Part shown: positions 15,201-27,707 of the stretch, one piece after another
Position numbering within the stretch: the first letter of the stretch is position 1
Layout: every line of letters begins with the position of its first letter
DNA from: Triglochin maritima
Taxonomy: Eukaryota > Streptophyta > Magnoliopsida > Alismatales > Juncaginaceae
DNA length: 64,000 nt
Reading direction: 5' to 3'
NCBI GenBank assembly: GCA_963682175.1
Contig: OY821786.1
Span: forward strand, 35,271,501-35,335,500
Made by a program: the position numbers and the translations under genes
Notes under the pieces: model-generated
Told to the model about the DNA's origin: nothing
Seen by the model: only the letters and a program-made list of their open reading frames with translations
Databases searched by the model: none

Positions 15201-18200
15201 TACATTTTTTATTGTACTTGGTTCTTGTTAGGGAATAGTCCCACGTCGGTTAATTTAGGGACTTTCTTTAGGTTATAAGTTGCAGGGTTTCTCCACTCAT
15301 CGCCAATTGATTTTGAGTTGGATATCCACACTTCAATAGTTCTTTTTTATAATTCACAACCATTGGTTGATGTTTGACCAATTGGAGTTTATCCATTTGC
15401 AAGGAAATCAATAGAAAGGCAAGAAGATTAATATACCTTCAGTTTTTCTTATTCTAGTGCAAAATGTTTCTGGAAAAGAAAGACTAGGTTGTATATATTG
15501 CTGCATGGAGTTAGGGGCTCATACAAATGATAACTAGAAATAAATTACAGGTCGTGGTGCTGGGTAATTCCAACTCATGTCTATCTCAGGGATTTTCTGA
15601 TACCTTTTTTGTGTAGAAAGGTTGTTTGTTATAATCTAAGGTGCAATGGAGGGCAAAGAGCATGGTAATGCTCTAAAAGAATGTAGCACCAATGAGATTT
15701 TCTTTTTTATGCATTGAATACTAACAGCTTTCTATGTCTGATTGAAAACGGAGATGTTTAAAAATTGTCCAAAAGAATAATGCAGTTCTGGTGAGTATAT
15801 AAAGATCAATAATTGAATATAGTAATATGGAAAATAGTAAATGGTCTATTTCTAACAATTAGGCATATCACATGTTTGAAAATAAAGTTAGCGAGAACAT
15901 ATTGGGAACTTGTTCAAAAGAAGGATATGAGAACAAAACTAGAAAGAATTAACTTGGAACTTGTTCAAAAGAAAGTCATGAGAATAGAATTAGTGAGAAT
16001 TGAATTAGGGATTTTGTTTAAAAGAACGTTATGAATGCATCATTGTGGAAAGGAGCAAAACATCACCAAAGAATTTGAAAAGGCATATCAGTACCTAGCT
16101 TATGTTGTTCGCAAGAAGAGATGAACTGTGTGTACATGAACTTAGCAGTGTGACTGTGTCATAATATGGCTTGCCATATCGAAACATATCTTCCTGCAAT
16201 TTTTTTATACTTTGCATTGAAGTGCTATTCATATGGTTTGCATATCACCCTTTGTTATTTTTTGATCATTTAAATTGTGTGCAGCAGCTGTCAGATGGGT
16301 GGGAGTACATTGATGAATGGCAAATCGATAAGTCGCTAATAAGTGATAATGATGGGTGGGTTTATGCTCCAGATGTTGAACATCTAAATTGGCCTGATAC
16401 ATACAGTGAAATGAACCTCATTAATCATGCAAGACAAAGGAGATGGGTCAGGCACAGGAAATATTTTTTCGGCATAGAGGGTTATGTGCCACTCTGTTCA
16501 TTGAAACCGGGCGATACAATACCTCTTCCACTTCCGGTATTGGTTCATCCGACTTTGTCATATTATTTGAAGTTAAAACCTAATAGATCCCATGGAGCTG
16601 AATATTCTTGGACCTCAGTAAGAATGGAACATGCCAAAGCAGAGGTTGCTGACAATGTAGAAGAGTTCTCTGAAATATGTGTGTCGGATCTGTGTGAATC
16701 TGAGAAGATTTTGTATGCTTCTCAAGTTGATAGAAGCTCATCTACTAGTTCCAGTGACTTGTGGTTTTCTTTGGGTATAAAAGCCATTGAGGTTGGAAAA
16801 GATATTCATTCAGATCCAATACAAGATTGGAAACTTAAAGTTGACTGTGCACTCTCAATAACCAATTACCTTCCTCTTCCTACTGAGTATTCTATATGTT
16901 CCAAACAATCAAGTGGGGAGTTTATTACCATTTCTCATCGTCTTTTTGCTCCAGGAGAAACTTTCAAGTTTTATAATACCAATCTACACGAACCTTTGTA
17001 TATTTCTCTTCTTATACGAGGATGGGACATGATGCATGTACTTTCTAGACTCTTAACATTTTACTTTGTTGGCTTTTATATACTAGATTGAGAACACTTT
17101 GTGACAATGCTTTGTGGAAACTGGTATTTCTATTCCAGGGACCTGCTCTAATATCTCATCCCAGCAAATTTCCTTCCAAAGCTGCAATTCTAAGAAGCTC
17201 ATATTCCGGAAGGTGAGACCTTAATTTAATGATTGACACTGTTCTCTTCAAAACTTATTGTGAATCCAATTTTATCTAGAGGTAGGCAAATGAAATGAAC
17301 TTTTGTAGGGTTGCACAAGTCATTTTCGACCAGAGCCAAGACAAAGAACAATTGACTACACGAAGAATCTCTGTGTATGCTCCTTGTTGGATCTCAAGTG
17401 ATAGATGCCCCGCACTTCTTTATAGGCTTTTAAATGCCTCAGATGGAAAAGAAAGAAAGTCTTTGCTCTCATTGGAAACTGGTAAGAACAGTGAGAAGAT
17501 CTTCTGGGAGATTACTGAGGAAGAATTTTATGAAGGGTGTACAATTGCTTCTGCAATAAATTTCAAATCCTTTGGGCTTTCATTGTCCATAGAAGAACCT
17601 GGAAGTGAAAATTTTGGACCAATTAGAAATTTAGCCCCCCTTGGGGACTTGGTAAAGTTGATTACACATTGTCTATCAGTTTTCATTTTAACTTCAAATA
17701 TTTTCCTAATATGTTTGTCTGTTGTTGTTTGTAGGATGGTTCATTTGATATTTATGCCTCAGGTGCAAACTCTAATTGCTTTCGACTCTTTGTTACGTCA
17801 AAGACATGTCCCTATTCACTCATTCCAACAAAGGTATTTGAAAGTACTAAAACGCTTCCTCTAATTATGAAGTGTCATTTTCTCTTACGTCATCTTATCC
17901 AACTTTCTTAGGTTATTTCGATACGACCCCACATGACATTCACAAACCGGATAGGACAAGATATTTTTCTAAAACAGAGTGTGAATGATCAGACCAATGT
18001 TCTGCATGCCTCTGATTCCAGAGCGTCCTTCATTTATCATGATGTGGGTGTACCAGAAAGACTACAGGTTGATTTACATTACCTAATCTCATAGATTTCT
18101 TGCATTTGATAGAACACAGCGCATTATATGGTACAGCTTTGATTGAGAAAATGTGCATGTTTTTCCTTTGCTTTTGGTTTATCCCTGTTTCAGAAATAAC

Positions 18201-21200
18201 ATGTCATAATTTTATTTTACTTTTCCTATTGTCTCTTAATTTTTTTGGTGAAATTGTCAAAAGTGATGTAGTTCAGACAGTATTGTATGATCTCAAGAAT
18301 GGGCCCACTTCTCATTGTGTTCTCATCTGGATAAAAGTCGCATTGTGGAATCAATTTGTGTGAAGAGCCAGAGACCCATGTCTTTGGTTTATCATAATTC
18401 TTTCAAATTCCACATCTTATCAAAATCGCTTAGGTTGTAATTCAGCCTTTTTCCTGGTTGCCGCGGATGTAACTGAATAAAGCCTCTTCCCTCTGTTGAT
18501 GCCTCTTAGTTGCAGGCCCCTATGGGTTTGAGTTCAATTAAGAGTTCAATAATTAAGATGTTTTTGAAACGAGTGAGAATGATTGAATATGGAGGATTTA
18601 TATTTTGTTTATATGGTGTTTCTTGTAGTTTTCAGTATTTGTGTAAGGCCACCCTTTTTCCTCTGGTTGCAATATTTTCTAGCACTTTTAATCGTATAAT
18701 TAATCATTTATTAGGCTGAATTTGTGTGTATAATAGGTCAAATTGGAAGATACGGATTGGTCTTTCCCTATTGAAATTATTGAGGAGGATACTTTAACTT
18801 TGATGTTAAAGAACTACAATGGCTGTAGGAGCTTTTTAAGGCTTGAAATTAGAGGTTATGAAGAAGGATCAAGATTCCTTGTTGTCTTCCGGCTTGAATC
18901 ATCGGATGGACCATTAAGGTTTTGGCATCCTTTTTATTCTTGAAGTTCATTATTTTTAAGTACATAAATCTCAATTTTCTCGTAACATGAGCATTATTTG
19001 CAGAATTGAGAATAGAATAGAAGATAAAACAATTGGTATTCGCCAGTCTGGTTCAGAAGATGACTCTTGGATCCAAATAAATTCGTTATCTTCCACACCA
19101 TTCTCTTGGGTTAATCCTTATGGGCAGAGGTGTGTGGACTTATTTATCAGCAACGAAACCAATCATACTATCCAGTGCATTAGCTTGGAAAAGAACTGTG
19201 AGTGTTCCAGAGAATTAAAAGCATTAGGGGTTCAGCATGATGTTATAGAAGTAGGAGGCACCAGGATTGTTCGGTTTAGTGTGCTAAAAGATACATCAGT
19301 GAAATCTGAAATCACGTTGGATGGGAAGACAAGTGCATCATCCATGCCAAATGAAGCTGGGAATAGCACTATGGAACTTATAATGGAGTTAGGCATCCTT
19401 GGGATTTCTTTGATAGATCACAAGCCAAGAGAACTTTTGTTTTTGTTCTTGGAGAGGGTGTTTATTTCTTATTCCACAGGCTATGCTGGAAATACATGCA
19501 GGTACACTCCTATTTCCTAATATACTCATTGTTCTGGATTGTGGTTTTTATAACCACATTTGCTGTTCGTTTTCTTGGTCTGTTCATATACTCAATATGT
19601 CACAATGCTTAAGTTAGCAGATAGTCCACATTCTCACCTATATGGTGGCATATGTAATCCAATAAGAGGCACCACATATGAGAACAAGGTCTAGTTTACA
19701 TGATTGCTGTCTTTACACTTCGCGACATGTTTCATCATTCTTTTTCTTATTCTACATTTACGTTTCATTTTCTTAATGCTCTTTCTTTTTACAGCTTATT
19801 AAGCTTTGTTTCTTTTTTCTATCATATTATTGCCTAAAGTCTTTTTAGTTGTATATATTTTTCAGCAACTTCTTTTTGGATACTAATATTTGATAAGTAG
19901 ACTTTCTAGTTTGCAAATGCCTTATGTTTTTTACTCTAATGCTTTCTTTTTATTTCAAAATGTTTACATATTAGTTATTTTTATTTCAGAAAAAACTCAT
20001 GTTGGTTTCTGATTTATATTTATCTTTCCATATATTGTCAATAATTAGAAACTTAATCCATGTACGCACTTGCATAACAATTATATTGTGTAGGTGCCTT
20101 GCATGGAAACCACTTGCTAGAGTCTTGGGCTATCTTGTAGATATGTGTACACTAGTTTCAACACGGTATTCATTCATTTAGTTAAAATTGAAAGAAAAAA
20201 AAGAGGAGTGTTTTTAGAGTAAATAACCTCATTTTTTATTACAAGCTAACTTGTCTGTGACTTATAAATTGTCCACATCAACCACCGCTTAATCCGTTCT
20301 ATCACCTTTCAGACACCGCTTTTAGTTTTCATTTAATCCAAAGATCACTTTTAGCTACTAATTACATAACGTGTGGATTTCCTTTTTTTATTGGGTTTCA
20401 TCATTTTGGCTATCTTGGTACAAGTTATATTTCTAGAATTTGCATGTTAATAAGTTTTTCCAAGTGGCCCATCAAAAAGAAAATGTGTATGGTTTATCAT
20501 GCACTTGTAACTGAATGATAAACTGATCAGTGACTTACAATCAGTATTCATCTTTTTTGCACAAAATTTTAGAGTTATTTATCTTTCAATGCTTATGCTC
20601 AGTTAGCACTTACAACAGCCGTGGTAGCCAAGTGTCACCACAACCCGTTGGATGTCGATTAAAGTATCAATCATCTTACCAACAATAATCCTCTCGTGTT
20701 GTTTCTAAAGTCAATACCTTTTTACCCACATACTCACAAGTCAACACGTGGGGTAAGAGTTCTGGTTGCTTTAAAAGGTTTTGCTTGGATTTTAGAAGAA
20801 GAAAAATAATTAAAGCTCACATATCAAGTAAGGATAATTTTTATTTGAAAACATTATCACATTGCAATCTTATGCGAAGCCATGTCGTAGATGAGCCAAT
20901 CATGTCAAATACTGCCCCAACTGTGCTGCCTTATGACGTCAATAAATCGTTCTTACACATTTTTATGCATCATAGCATATCTTCACTGCAAAGTTTTACA
21001 CACTGGCTAAGTATGAGAAGAAGACTATTTGAGAAACCAAAGGAGCAAAAAGTAGCATTTTTCTCTGGTATGACGATGGCATGCTATACCCTGTTAATTT
21101 GTTTCAATTAACAGTGATGTCCATCCTACTGGCACCAGACGATTTTGAATATTAGTGTTTTTATTAACATGTGTTTTATCAATTACATGTCAATTTTACT

Positions 21201-24200
21201 GATAAAAAATACATGTCAATTTTATTGATAAAAAATACATGTCAATTTTTTTAATTTGAAATTTTCAAGTATGTTCTTTGTTTTTTGAGCACGTTACTGA
21301 TGGTGCAAGCATGTTCTGGCAAATTAATTCTTGGCAATATGTCTACCAGGTTCAAGCTGATCATGGGTCAAGTGCAGCTGGACAACCAACTCCCACTTAC
21401 AGTGATGCCCGTCCTACTGGCACCAGACCGTTTTGTTGATATAGGCCATCCTGTGTTTAAGACAACAATTACAATGAACAATGAAAACAAAGATGGAACT
21501 CAAGTCTATCCTTATATATATGTTCGGGTATACATGCTTAAACAAAAGATTCAATCCTTTTTCGGGATGATAGGAACTCAAGTCTATCCTTTTGAGATTA
21601 TATTAATATGAACTGATTTGGTATGTCAGGTAATGGATAAGAAGTGGAGGATAAATATCCATGAGCCTATAATATGGGCACTGATGGACTTCTACAACAA
21701 TCTTCATCTTGAACGCCTTTCTGATGGTTCTGATGTTGCGCAAGTTGACCCAGAGATACGAATAGAGTATGAATATGACTACCCGGTTTACTAATATGAT
21801 AATATAATCTTGTATGCATGTGGTGTAAGTCATATAAGGGATTTTTGTATGCTGTGGCTTGTGCATATATAAATGAAAATCAATTCTGTTTGTATATAAA
21901 TGAATATTAATTCTGTTTGTAATATTTCAAGTTCATGAAACAACAATCTGTGCAGATTTGCTATTAAAAGTTTCTCCATAGAAGAAATTCATCATGCAAT
22001 GTATAATTTATCGTAGCATCAAGATAACTAGGGAAAATAATATACCTCAGTGTTAGAAAGTATAGAAGACTGCAGTTATTTGGTGAAATATGGAAGTTTA
22101 TACCACACAATAGTAACTTACGGGAATATGTTCTGTGTGAGAAAATGAGATGAGGCACTGGCGATAAAAGTTGTACTCTTGAATTCTCTTTTCATATTTG
22201 TTGTTCTCGATAACCCTCAAAAAGTACGCCCTCTGGTTACAATTTTAGCTGTCCTTCACTTGACGGGGCTTCCTTTATCTTGATCTCCAACAACATTGTC
22301 ACCTCAGATCTGTCTTCCAACAGACTCAAAACTCCTCAAGGCCCATGGGATGCGTAGTTATTTTCTAAATTAGTGGTAGGGTGTGCAGTATGCCTATAAT
22401 AGTATAATCTATAATAGAGCCTTAAATATGAGGCTTGAAATTCAAAATTTCAACAAATATGCGAACCTTAAGGTAGAGATGAATAAGTTTATCCCACGAA
22501 AAATATGGGAATGTTATTATAAAATAAGTATTTATTTATGTCAGGTGTTAACCTTTTTCCATTGCTGATGGTGTATCATGGAATCCTTGCTTTCAGCTTG
22601 ATTGATGTTTCAGAGGTAAGGCTAAAGCTAGCTTTGGAGACGGCACCAACTCAAAGACCAATTGGTGTGCTTGGGATTTGGAGTCCAATCTTGTCAGCTA
22701 TTGGGAACGCATTGAAAATTCAGGTTGATCTTGAAAAAATGCTTCATTCTTAGAGATCTTGACATGCTAACATTTCCAAATAAAATGTATTTGTTGATTA
22801 AATGTTTACTGGACTGATAATGAGCAGGTTTTGTTAGTAAAGCTTCATTGATGTTCATGCTAGTCTGTCTCATAACATGAACGATGTTTCTCTTTCAGAT
22901 CCATCTGAGGAAAATTGTGCACAGAAATAAATTTACGCGGAAAAGCTCTATTCTTCCATCTATATTGAATCATGTCAAGAGAGACCTTATCCATGACCCA
23001 TTGCATCTTATATTTTCGGTGGACGTGCTTGGAATAACAAAATCAACATTTGCTTCTCTAAGTAGAGGTTTTGCAGAGCTTTCTACAGATGGTCAATTCT
23101 TAGAACTACGTTCAAAACAGGCATGTATTTTTCATGTTGAGATGTTATAGTATTTTCAAATGAAATAATATTACTTATGAAATGCTACATACATGTAGGT
23201 GTGGTCGAGAAGAATTACTGGTGTTAGGGATGGATTCCTCCAAGGAACAGAGGCCCTAGCCCAAGGTGTAGCTTTTGGAGTGTCTGGTGTAGTGACTAAA
23301 CCTGTGGAAAGTGCAAGGCAATATGGTTTCTTAGGTCTTGTCCATGGATTTGGAAGAGCTTTCCTTGGATTCGTTGTTCAACCAGTGAGTGGGGCATTGG
23401 ATTTTGTCTCATTGACTGTGGACGGAATCAGCACAAGTTTTGGCAGATGCTTAGAGCTTCTAAGTAATAAAGCAGCTGTCCAAAGAATTAGAAATCCAAG
23501 AGCCATCTGTGCATCAGGTGTACTTAAGGAGTACTCAGAGAGAGAAGCAAGTGGGCAGGTAATCAAGTCTTTTTGGAATTGCAATATCCACGAAATTAAA
23601 AGTAAAGAGCCTTCTAAAACCTCTATGTTTGAACCTCTTGAGTGTCTGACTGAAATGAATTTTTGGGAACCTGCAGAGGGTTGCTTTCTTTTGTTGTTGA
23701 AACTGAATAATGTAAAACTTGTTATGGTTTTGTCTGCAACGTTTCCAGACAAACTTAGTTACTGTATTCGGCCCTTCTTTATGTCTTATAACTTAAACGC
23801 ACTGTGTAGATGATTCTTTACCTGGCCGAAGCTAGCAGGCATCTTGGCTGCACTGATCTGTTCAAAGAACCTTCAAAGTTTGCCCGGTCAGATTATTACG
23901 AGGATCATTTTGTCATTCCCTACAATCGAGTGCTTCTCATTACAAATAAGCATGTCATGCTACTTCAGGTGGAGAAAAAGTTGGATTTATTATTGTTTAC
24001 ATCCCTTTGTATTTATAGTTATTTGGTTTCCTCCCATGTTTCAGTCTTTAGCTCCAGAAAGATTGGACAAGCAACCTTGTAAGATAATATGGGATGTACC
24101 GTGGGAAGAGCTCATGGCACTAGAGTTGGCAAAAGCCGGTTTCCCTAAACCCTCTCACTTGATTATACACCTAAAGAATTTTAGAAGATCAGAGTGCTTC

Positions 24201-27200
24201 GTAAGACTGGTGAAATGCAGCACGGAAGAAGAGGATAATGAAGAACCTCAAGCAGTTAGGATTTGTGTAGCTGTTCGTAGGATGTGGAAAGTATATCAAG
24301 CAGCTTCAAAAACATTGACCCTAAAGGTTTAGTTTAAATATCATGTACTATATCATATAGTCTCTTTACAAGCGTTCTCATTCTCATTTTTCAAACAGGT
24401 TCCATCCAGTCAGCGACAGGTTCATTTCATTTGTGATGTAGCAGATAGAGAGGATTCGTTCCGAAATAAACTGATGCTTAAGCCTAGGGAACTTAGATTA
24501 TCACATGCCATTACGAAGACCAAGAGGTTTACGAACCACTCTGTCAACTTTCAGAAGATATGGAGTAGCGAGCAGGAGCCAAGACGACGCTGTACATTAT
24601 TATGCCCAAAACAGGTCTAGAGATTTTTTTTTCTGTTTATTAACCATCTCTGTTTGGATATTTACAAGCATCACGTGCAAAAAAACTCTTAAAATTTTGT
24701 GTCTTACAGGTTTCAGATGACAGCCTGTTGTGCAGCATTTGGAGGCCAGTATGCCCTGAAGGGTAATTGTCTAGATAAAAAAATTAGTTTCCATTTAAGT
24801 ATTATTCTCCTAATTAAATAATTTCTGCCGAAGTTTTCAAATACTGTTACTATCTAATTGATGAATTTAATAGCCTGAAAAACCAATTCCAATAATTGTC
24901 TCTCTCCTTTTTTGGATTTTGTGCATCAACACCCTTGAAAAACTTCTGCTTTATTGATCCTTCTTAACTTGGGTTCTGACTTCACAAGAAGTCCCTGAAA
25001 CTTTGCTATCTTCCACCCTTTTCCTTCCCTCTTGTCAAATCTCACGCCCTCACCATTCACTACGTCCACTGCTCCACCCAACAACCATTAACACACCAAC
25101 AAAGAAGCCCAACATCACACATCACCTTTGACATTCAAATATTGGAAACCTTCTCACTCTATCCATTTCCAGCTAGTTCCAAACCCATCACCTCTGTGCT
25201 CTTTTCTTTATTGGCAATTTCTGATATCTGCTGTCAAGTTTTGCTTCCAAGCAGAATATGATAGTGAAGATGCTATCGTTATCGGTGGTTATCTTGGTTA
25301 TCTACTGCCTTTATCCATTTATGTAAAGTTATGTTCGTTTTGTAAATTATTTACATTGCAATTATTGTAACATTGCTCACAACTAGAGCTTAAAAATTAC
25401 AGGTTTGGGTAATTGCTGATACGTGTACTGTTTGCATCTCACTTGGATATTCCATCATATTTAGTTATTCACTATTGGCTATCACCTTCATACTTCTCTA
25501 ATGCAAGAGATTTTATGTCATGATTCCACTTGATGGAATAAGAGTTTGCTACAGCAAACATCATCTTCCATACCATATGAAGACAAGGACTGGGTTTTTT
25601 TTTGCAATTGTTTATTGAGTTTCGTATTTACATTTGCTGTAAAGGTGTTTTTAGGTATCAATATTGGTTACGTGTGGGTATCAAAAAGATAGTAATGTGT
25701 CGGTATAAATTGTCCAGAAAAAAATGAAACACAGAAAATAGTTATAAAAAGAAGCAGAAATCATCATTTATAGCTAATCATTTCTACTTGCTTGCAGGTA
25801 TGTCTCTGTCGGGGATACTGTTCGACAGGGTATGCATCCACCAACAGTGGCTACCATCTACCGTGAATCAGAAGGAATTTTTGCATCTCCAGTTGGCTAT
25901 GACCTGGTATGACTTATGAGCTTTAATGGATGGATAACTGACTTTCATTTGTTTTTTTAATGACAATGTACCTTTGGCCGACCATGGTTTATTCTCTCCC
26001 TTAGTGACTTATTTACTGAATTTTTTTGAAGTGTTGGTCAGGTGCATAATGACATGACAAAGATGATGGCAGTTAGGTACACAAGTATAACGTTGTAGTC
26101 ACACAAAAAATAATAATAAAGGGGTATGCTGTAAAATAAAAAATGACTAAAATGATTCCTCTACTTCGACCTGATCCCTAGGGTGGAATATTTATAATTC
26201 CTTTCAGTGTGAAATTGTATACCTCCTCGCTTTTCTATTCTTTTTTTGGACCTAATATATAGGCAAAGCACTTCTCAATGGTATGAAGAAACATGTAGAA
26301 AAAGGCTCGCAAATACCATAAATGCATAATGAAGGGCAAGGAGTATGACGTACAAACATAATGTGATCCAGTTATGCATAATGAAAGCAACTGGTAGATG
26401 ATATTACTCGATGGAAGTCAATGTCAAGGAAACAAACGTCATAACTGGGAACGATTTCAGACACTTGTTTATAAACCCTTATAAACAAATTGTATGCAGA
26501 ACATATTCGGAAATTTTCTTATATGTCCAAATATTCCACTTATACTTTTATAATCTTCTTCAATTTACGTACAATACCTCTTTCCTTATCTCACAGATTG
26601 TTTATGGTTAAACTCAATAGTTTTGACTTTTTTCTACAAGATATGCTTATAATGATGTGGTTGTTAAAACTTGTGTTGGACTCATTCTTGTTTCTTGTGT
26701 ATAAGTGGCTTCTACAATGTGTTCTCGAGACCTGAGAACTTTAGTACCTTTTAATGGTTACAAATGTATACCAATGGTAGTTTGATAATGAAGACCATTT
26801 CATATTGAAAAGCACAAGTTTAATGAATAGATTGATGTGTGTACGGAACCAAAATCATTAAATCTAAACTGATCGAAATGGCCAAGCTAAATGAACAGGT
26901 ATGCATGTAAACGTTGACATTGTTCAGTCATTTGATAATTAGAGTCATTCTTTGATAAATTATCACTGAGTCAGACTCAATGGAATTTTCTCAATTCCTT
27001 CTGTCATTAGGGCGGAACTATGGGATATCCATCCCAGTCACTATGGATGCATTTGTGAAATTGCTAGCAACTTTCCTTCTGCAGTAAAAAGTTCCAGCCT
27101 ATAAAAAAATTCCTCTTTTTGGATAATGAGTTTCTGAAAAGGAAAACAGCTTAACATGATTCCTTTTTAATACTCTTGTTTCATTCATCACCCACCAATT

Positions 27201-27707
27201 TCAATTTTCAAATTATGTCCAGGCAACCGGCAAGTGAGATCTTATAAGTTCAACTGAATCATTTACAAAAGATGATCTAGAGAGGAACATATGCCTGAGT
27301 CCTTGAAGTTTTTGCAGGTATGGAGGAATTGCTATGAAGATTATGCCACTCCTTTGTCAGTTTGGCATCCACGAGCACCTGAAGGCTTCGTCTCCTTGGG
27401 ATGTGTGGGAGTCCCTGGGTACGACGAGCCATACCTAAACTCAGCATACTGTATAAGTTCGGAAATCACAGAAGAAACTCTACTTGAGGATCAGGCAGTG
27501 TGGACTGCACCCGAATCCTATCCATGGGCATGCTACTTCTACCAAGTCCAAAGCGAGGCACTTCAGTTTGTTGCGCTGCGGCAACGGAAGGAAGAGACTG
27601 ATTGGAGACCCATGAGAGTTTCTGAGCAGAAGCTGAAGCAACTTTTGGAATCTAAGGGACTCTTATATGATCAAACAGAGCACATAGGAACTTCTTTAAA
27701 TGCATGA
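264..27707 (+). CDS. VPS13: VPS13-family bridge-like lipid transfer protein, C-terminal two-thirds (5' end outside window)
   Basis: VPS13 proteins move bulk phospholipid at membrane contact sites. I read 33 phase-compatible exons: 264-899, 993-1184, 1418-1521, 2296-2585, 2652-2733, 2813-3118, 3203-3553, 3635-4124, 4270-4433, 5694-5856, 7102-7365, 8981-9172, 11511-11553, 11645-11766, 13364-13888, 16285-17037, 17139-17212, 17309-17651, 17735-17833, 17912-18067, 18737-18918, 19004-19501, 21350-21527, 21630-21766, 22597-22723, 22899-23120, 23199-23558, 23810-23968, 24045-24326, 24399-24614, 24710-24762, 25798-25906, 27318-27707. They give 2753 residues; plant VPS13s exceed 4000. In order (window residues): Vps62/DUF946-like repeats (~390-700, e.g. 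IWFPQAPHGYLSMGC, MWLPQAPPGYVSLGC), a C2-like insert (~1015-1110), the VAB/SHR-BD adaptor region (~1150-1780), an ATG2_C-like region (~2070-2360, GVSGVVTKPVESARQ), a PH-like region (~2365-2500) and terminal Vps62 motifs (WHPRAPEGFVSLGC). It resembles plant VPS13M1/M2 more than the shorter S type. Exon joins are inferred. Confidence 0.93.
4434..5693. other. Large VPS13 intron with no recognisable gene
   Basis: This is the intron between exons 4270-4433 and 5694-5856. Positions ~4890-5440 differ from the surrounding AT-rich intron and end in a T/C-rich stretch followed by ATGATAAAAAAAA. That would suit the poly(A) end of a truncated LINE insertion, but I see no conserved retroelement protein motif. 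Otherwise I see nothing. Confidence 0.3.
6097..6190. repeat. GC-rich CCGG-repetitive island inside an AT-rich VPS13 intron
   Basis: About 95 bp rich in GGACCGG, GGGCCG, AACCGG and GGCCGG motifs interrupts an AT-rich intron. Its left edge (ATTGTTTGAAAACCCGGACC) looks like a transposon end, but no matching inverted end is found nearby. It is probably a truncated repeat of unassigned family. Confidence 0.4.
7486..7670 (-). mobile_element. Degenerate LINE (RTE-like) 3' coding relic
   Basis: On the minus strand within a VPS13 intron, one frame reads RGRSRLTWEEAIDIGLKDW. This resembles the RGRP.LTWEE....DLKDW tail found at the C-terminus of plant non-LTR reverse transcriptases. The similarity fades on both sides and no catalytic reverse-transcriptase domain is present, so this is at most a dead fragment. 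Confidence 0.4.
9771..10534. mobile_element. Non-autonomous hAT-like element (764 bp) in a VPS13 intron
   Basis: The left end CATGGGCAGATCC and the right end GACCCGCCACTG are imperfect inverted repeats of the CAGTGGCGG hAT type. The flanking 8-mers are GTCATGCA (9763-9770) and GTTATGCA (10535-10542), matching 7 of 8, which suits the 8-bp hAT target-site duplication. The interior is AT-rich with no transposase. It also holds a perfect 27-bp direct repeat just beyond its right end (10801 and 10852). Confidence 0.65.
14296..15094. mobile_element. Degenerate hAT-like MITE (~800 bp) in a VPS13 intron
   Basis: The left end TAGGGTTGTAAATGGGATGG pairs with a right end whose reverse complement is CAGGGAGGTAAATGGGGCGG. 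GGGCGGGTTG-type subterminal motifs lie on both sides. The flanks share TGGGAA (14287-14292 and 15095-15100), probably a decayed 8-bp target duplication. No coding capacity is seen. Confidence 0.55.
15229..15350. repeat. Interspersed repeat fragment (copy B) in a VPS13 intron
   Basis: It begins TGTTAGGGAATAGTCCCACG and ends with a CCACACTTCAATAG motif and a T-run. The right part matches the repeat at 150-205. The TGTTAG start and TCCCACGTCGGTTAA motif suggest an LTR/TRIM-type end, but I cannot find a matching CA-3' boundary or target duplication. Confidence 0.45.
15902..16035 (+). repeat. 51-bp-period tandem repeat (about 2.6 copies)
   Basis: Units starting near 15903, 15954 and 16005 share GGAACTTGTTCAAAAGAA followed by ATGAGAA and a TAG-rich tail. 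The period of 51 is divisible by three, and one frame stays open, giving a 17-residue repeat (LELVQKKVMRIELVRIE). It lies inside a VPS13 intron just before the exon at 16285. I regard it as non-coding. Confidence 0.6.
21111..21147 (+). repeat. Partial copy of VPS13 exon sequence inside the preceding intron
   Basis: These 37 bp match exon positions 21399-21435 at 33 of 37 bases. They sit about 290 bp upstream, in the intron before exon 21350-21527. The flanks do not match, so this is a small local duplication of exon sequence, not an alternative exon. Confidence 0.7.
21184..21249. repeat. 26-bp tandem repeat, about 2.5 copies
   Basis: The unit starts TACATGTCAATTTTA, then CTGATAAAAAA, and is repeated with one base change plus a partial third copy. 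It lies in the intron before VPS13 exon 21350-21527. Confidence 0.8.
23121..23198 (+). other. GC-AG intron in VPS13
   Basis: This 78-nt intron begins GCATGT after an exon ending AAACAG, and it ends TGTAG. The join restores the conserved protein run SKQ|VWSRRITG. No nearby GT donor keeps the frame. Matching the 5' splice consensus apart from the C at +2 is typical of plant GC-AG introns. Confidence 0.85.

Noticed and set aside
20785..21111. 108-codon open frame in the VPS13 intron before exon 21350-21527
   Set aside because: No recognisable domain, no homology I know, not needed for the VPS13 frame, and it overlaps the exon-copy region. It is treated as chance intronic sequence.
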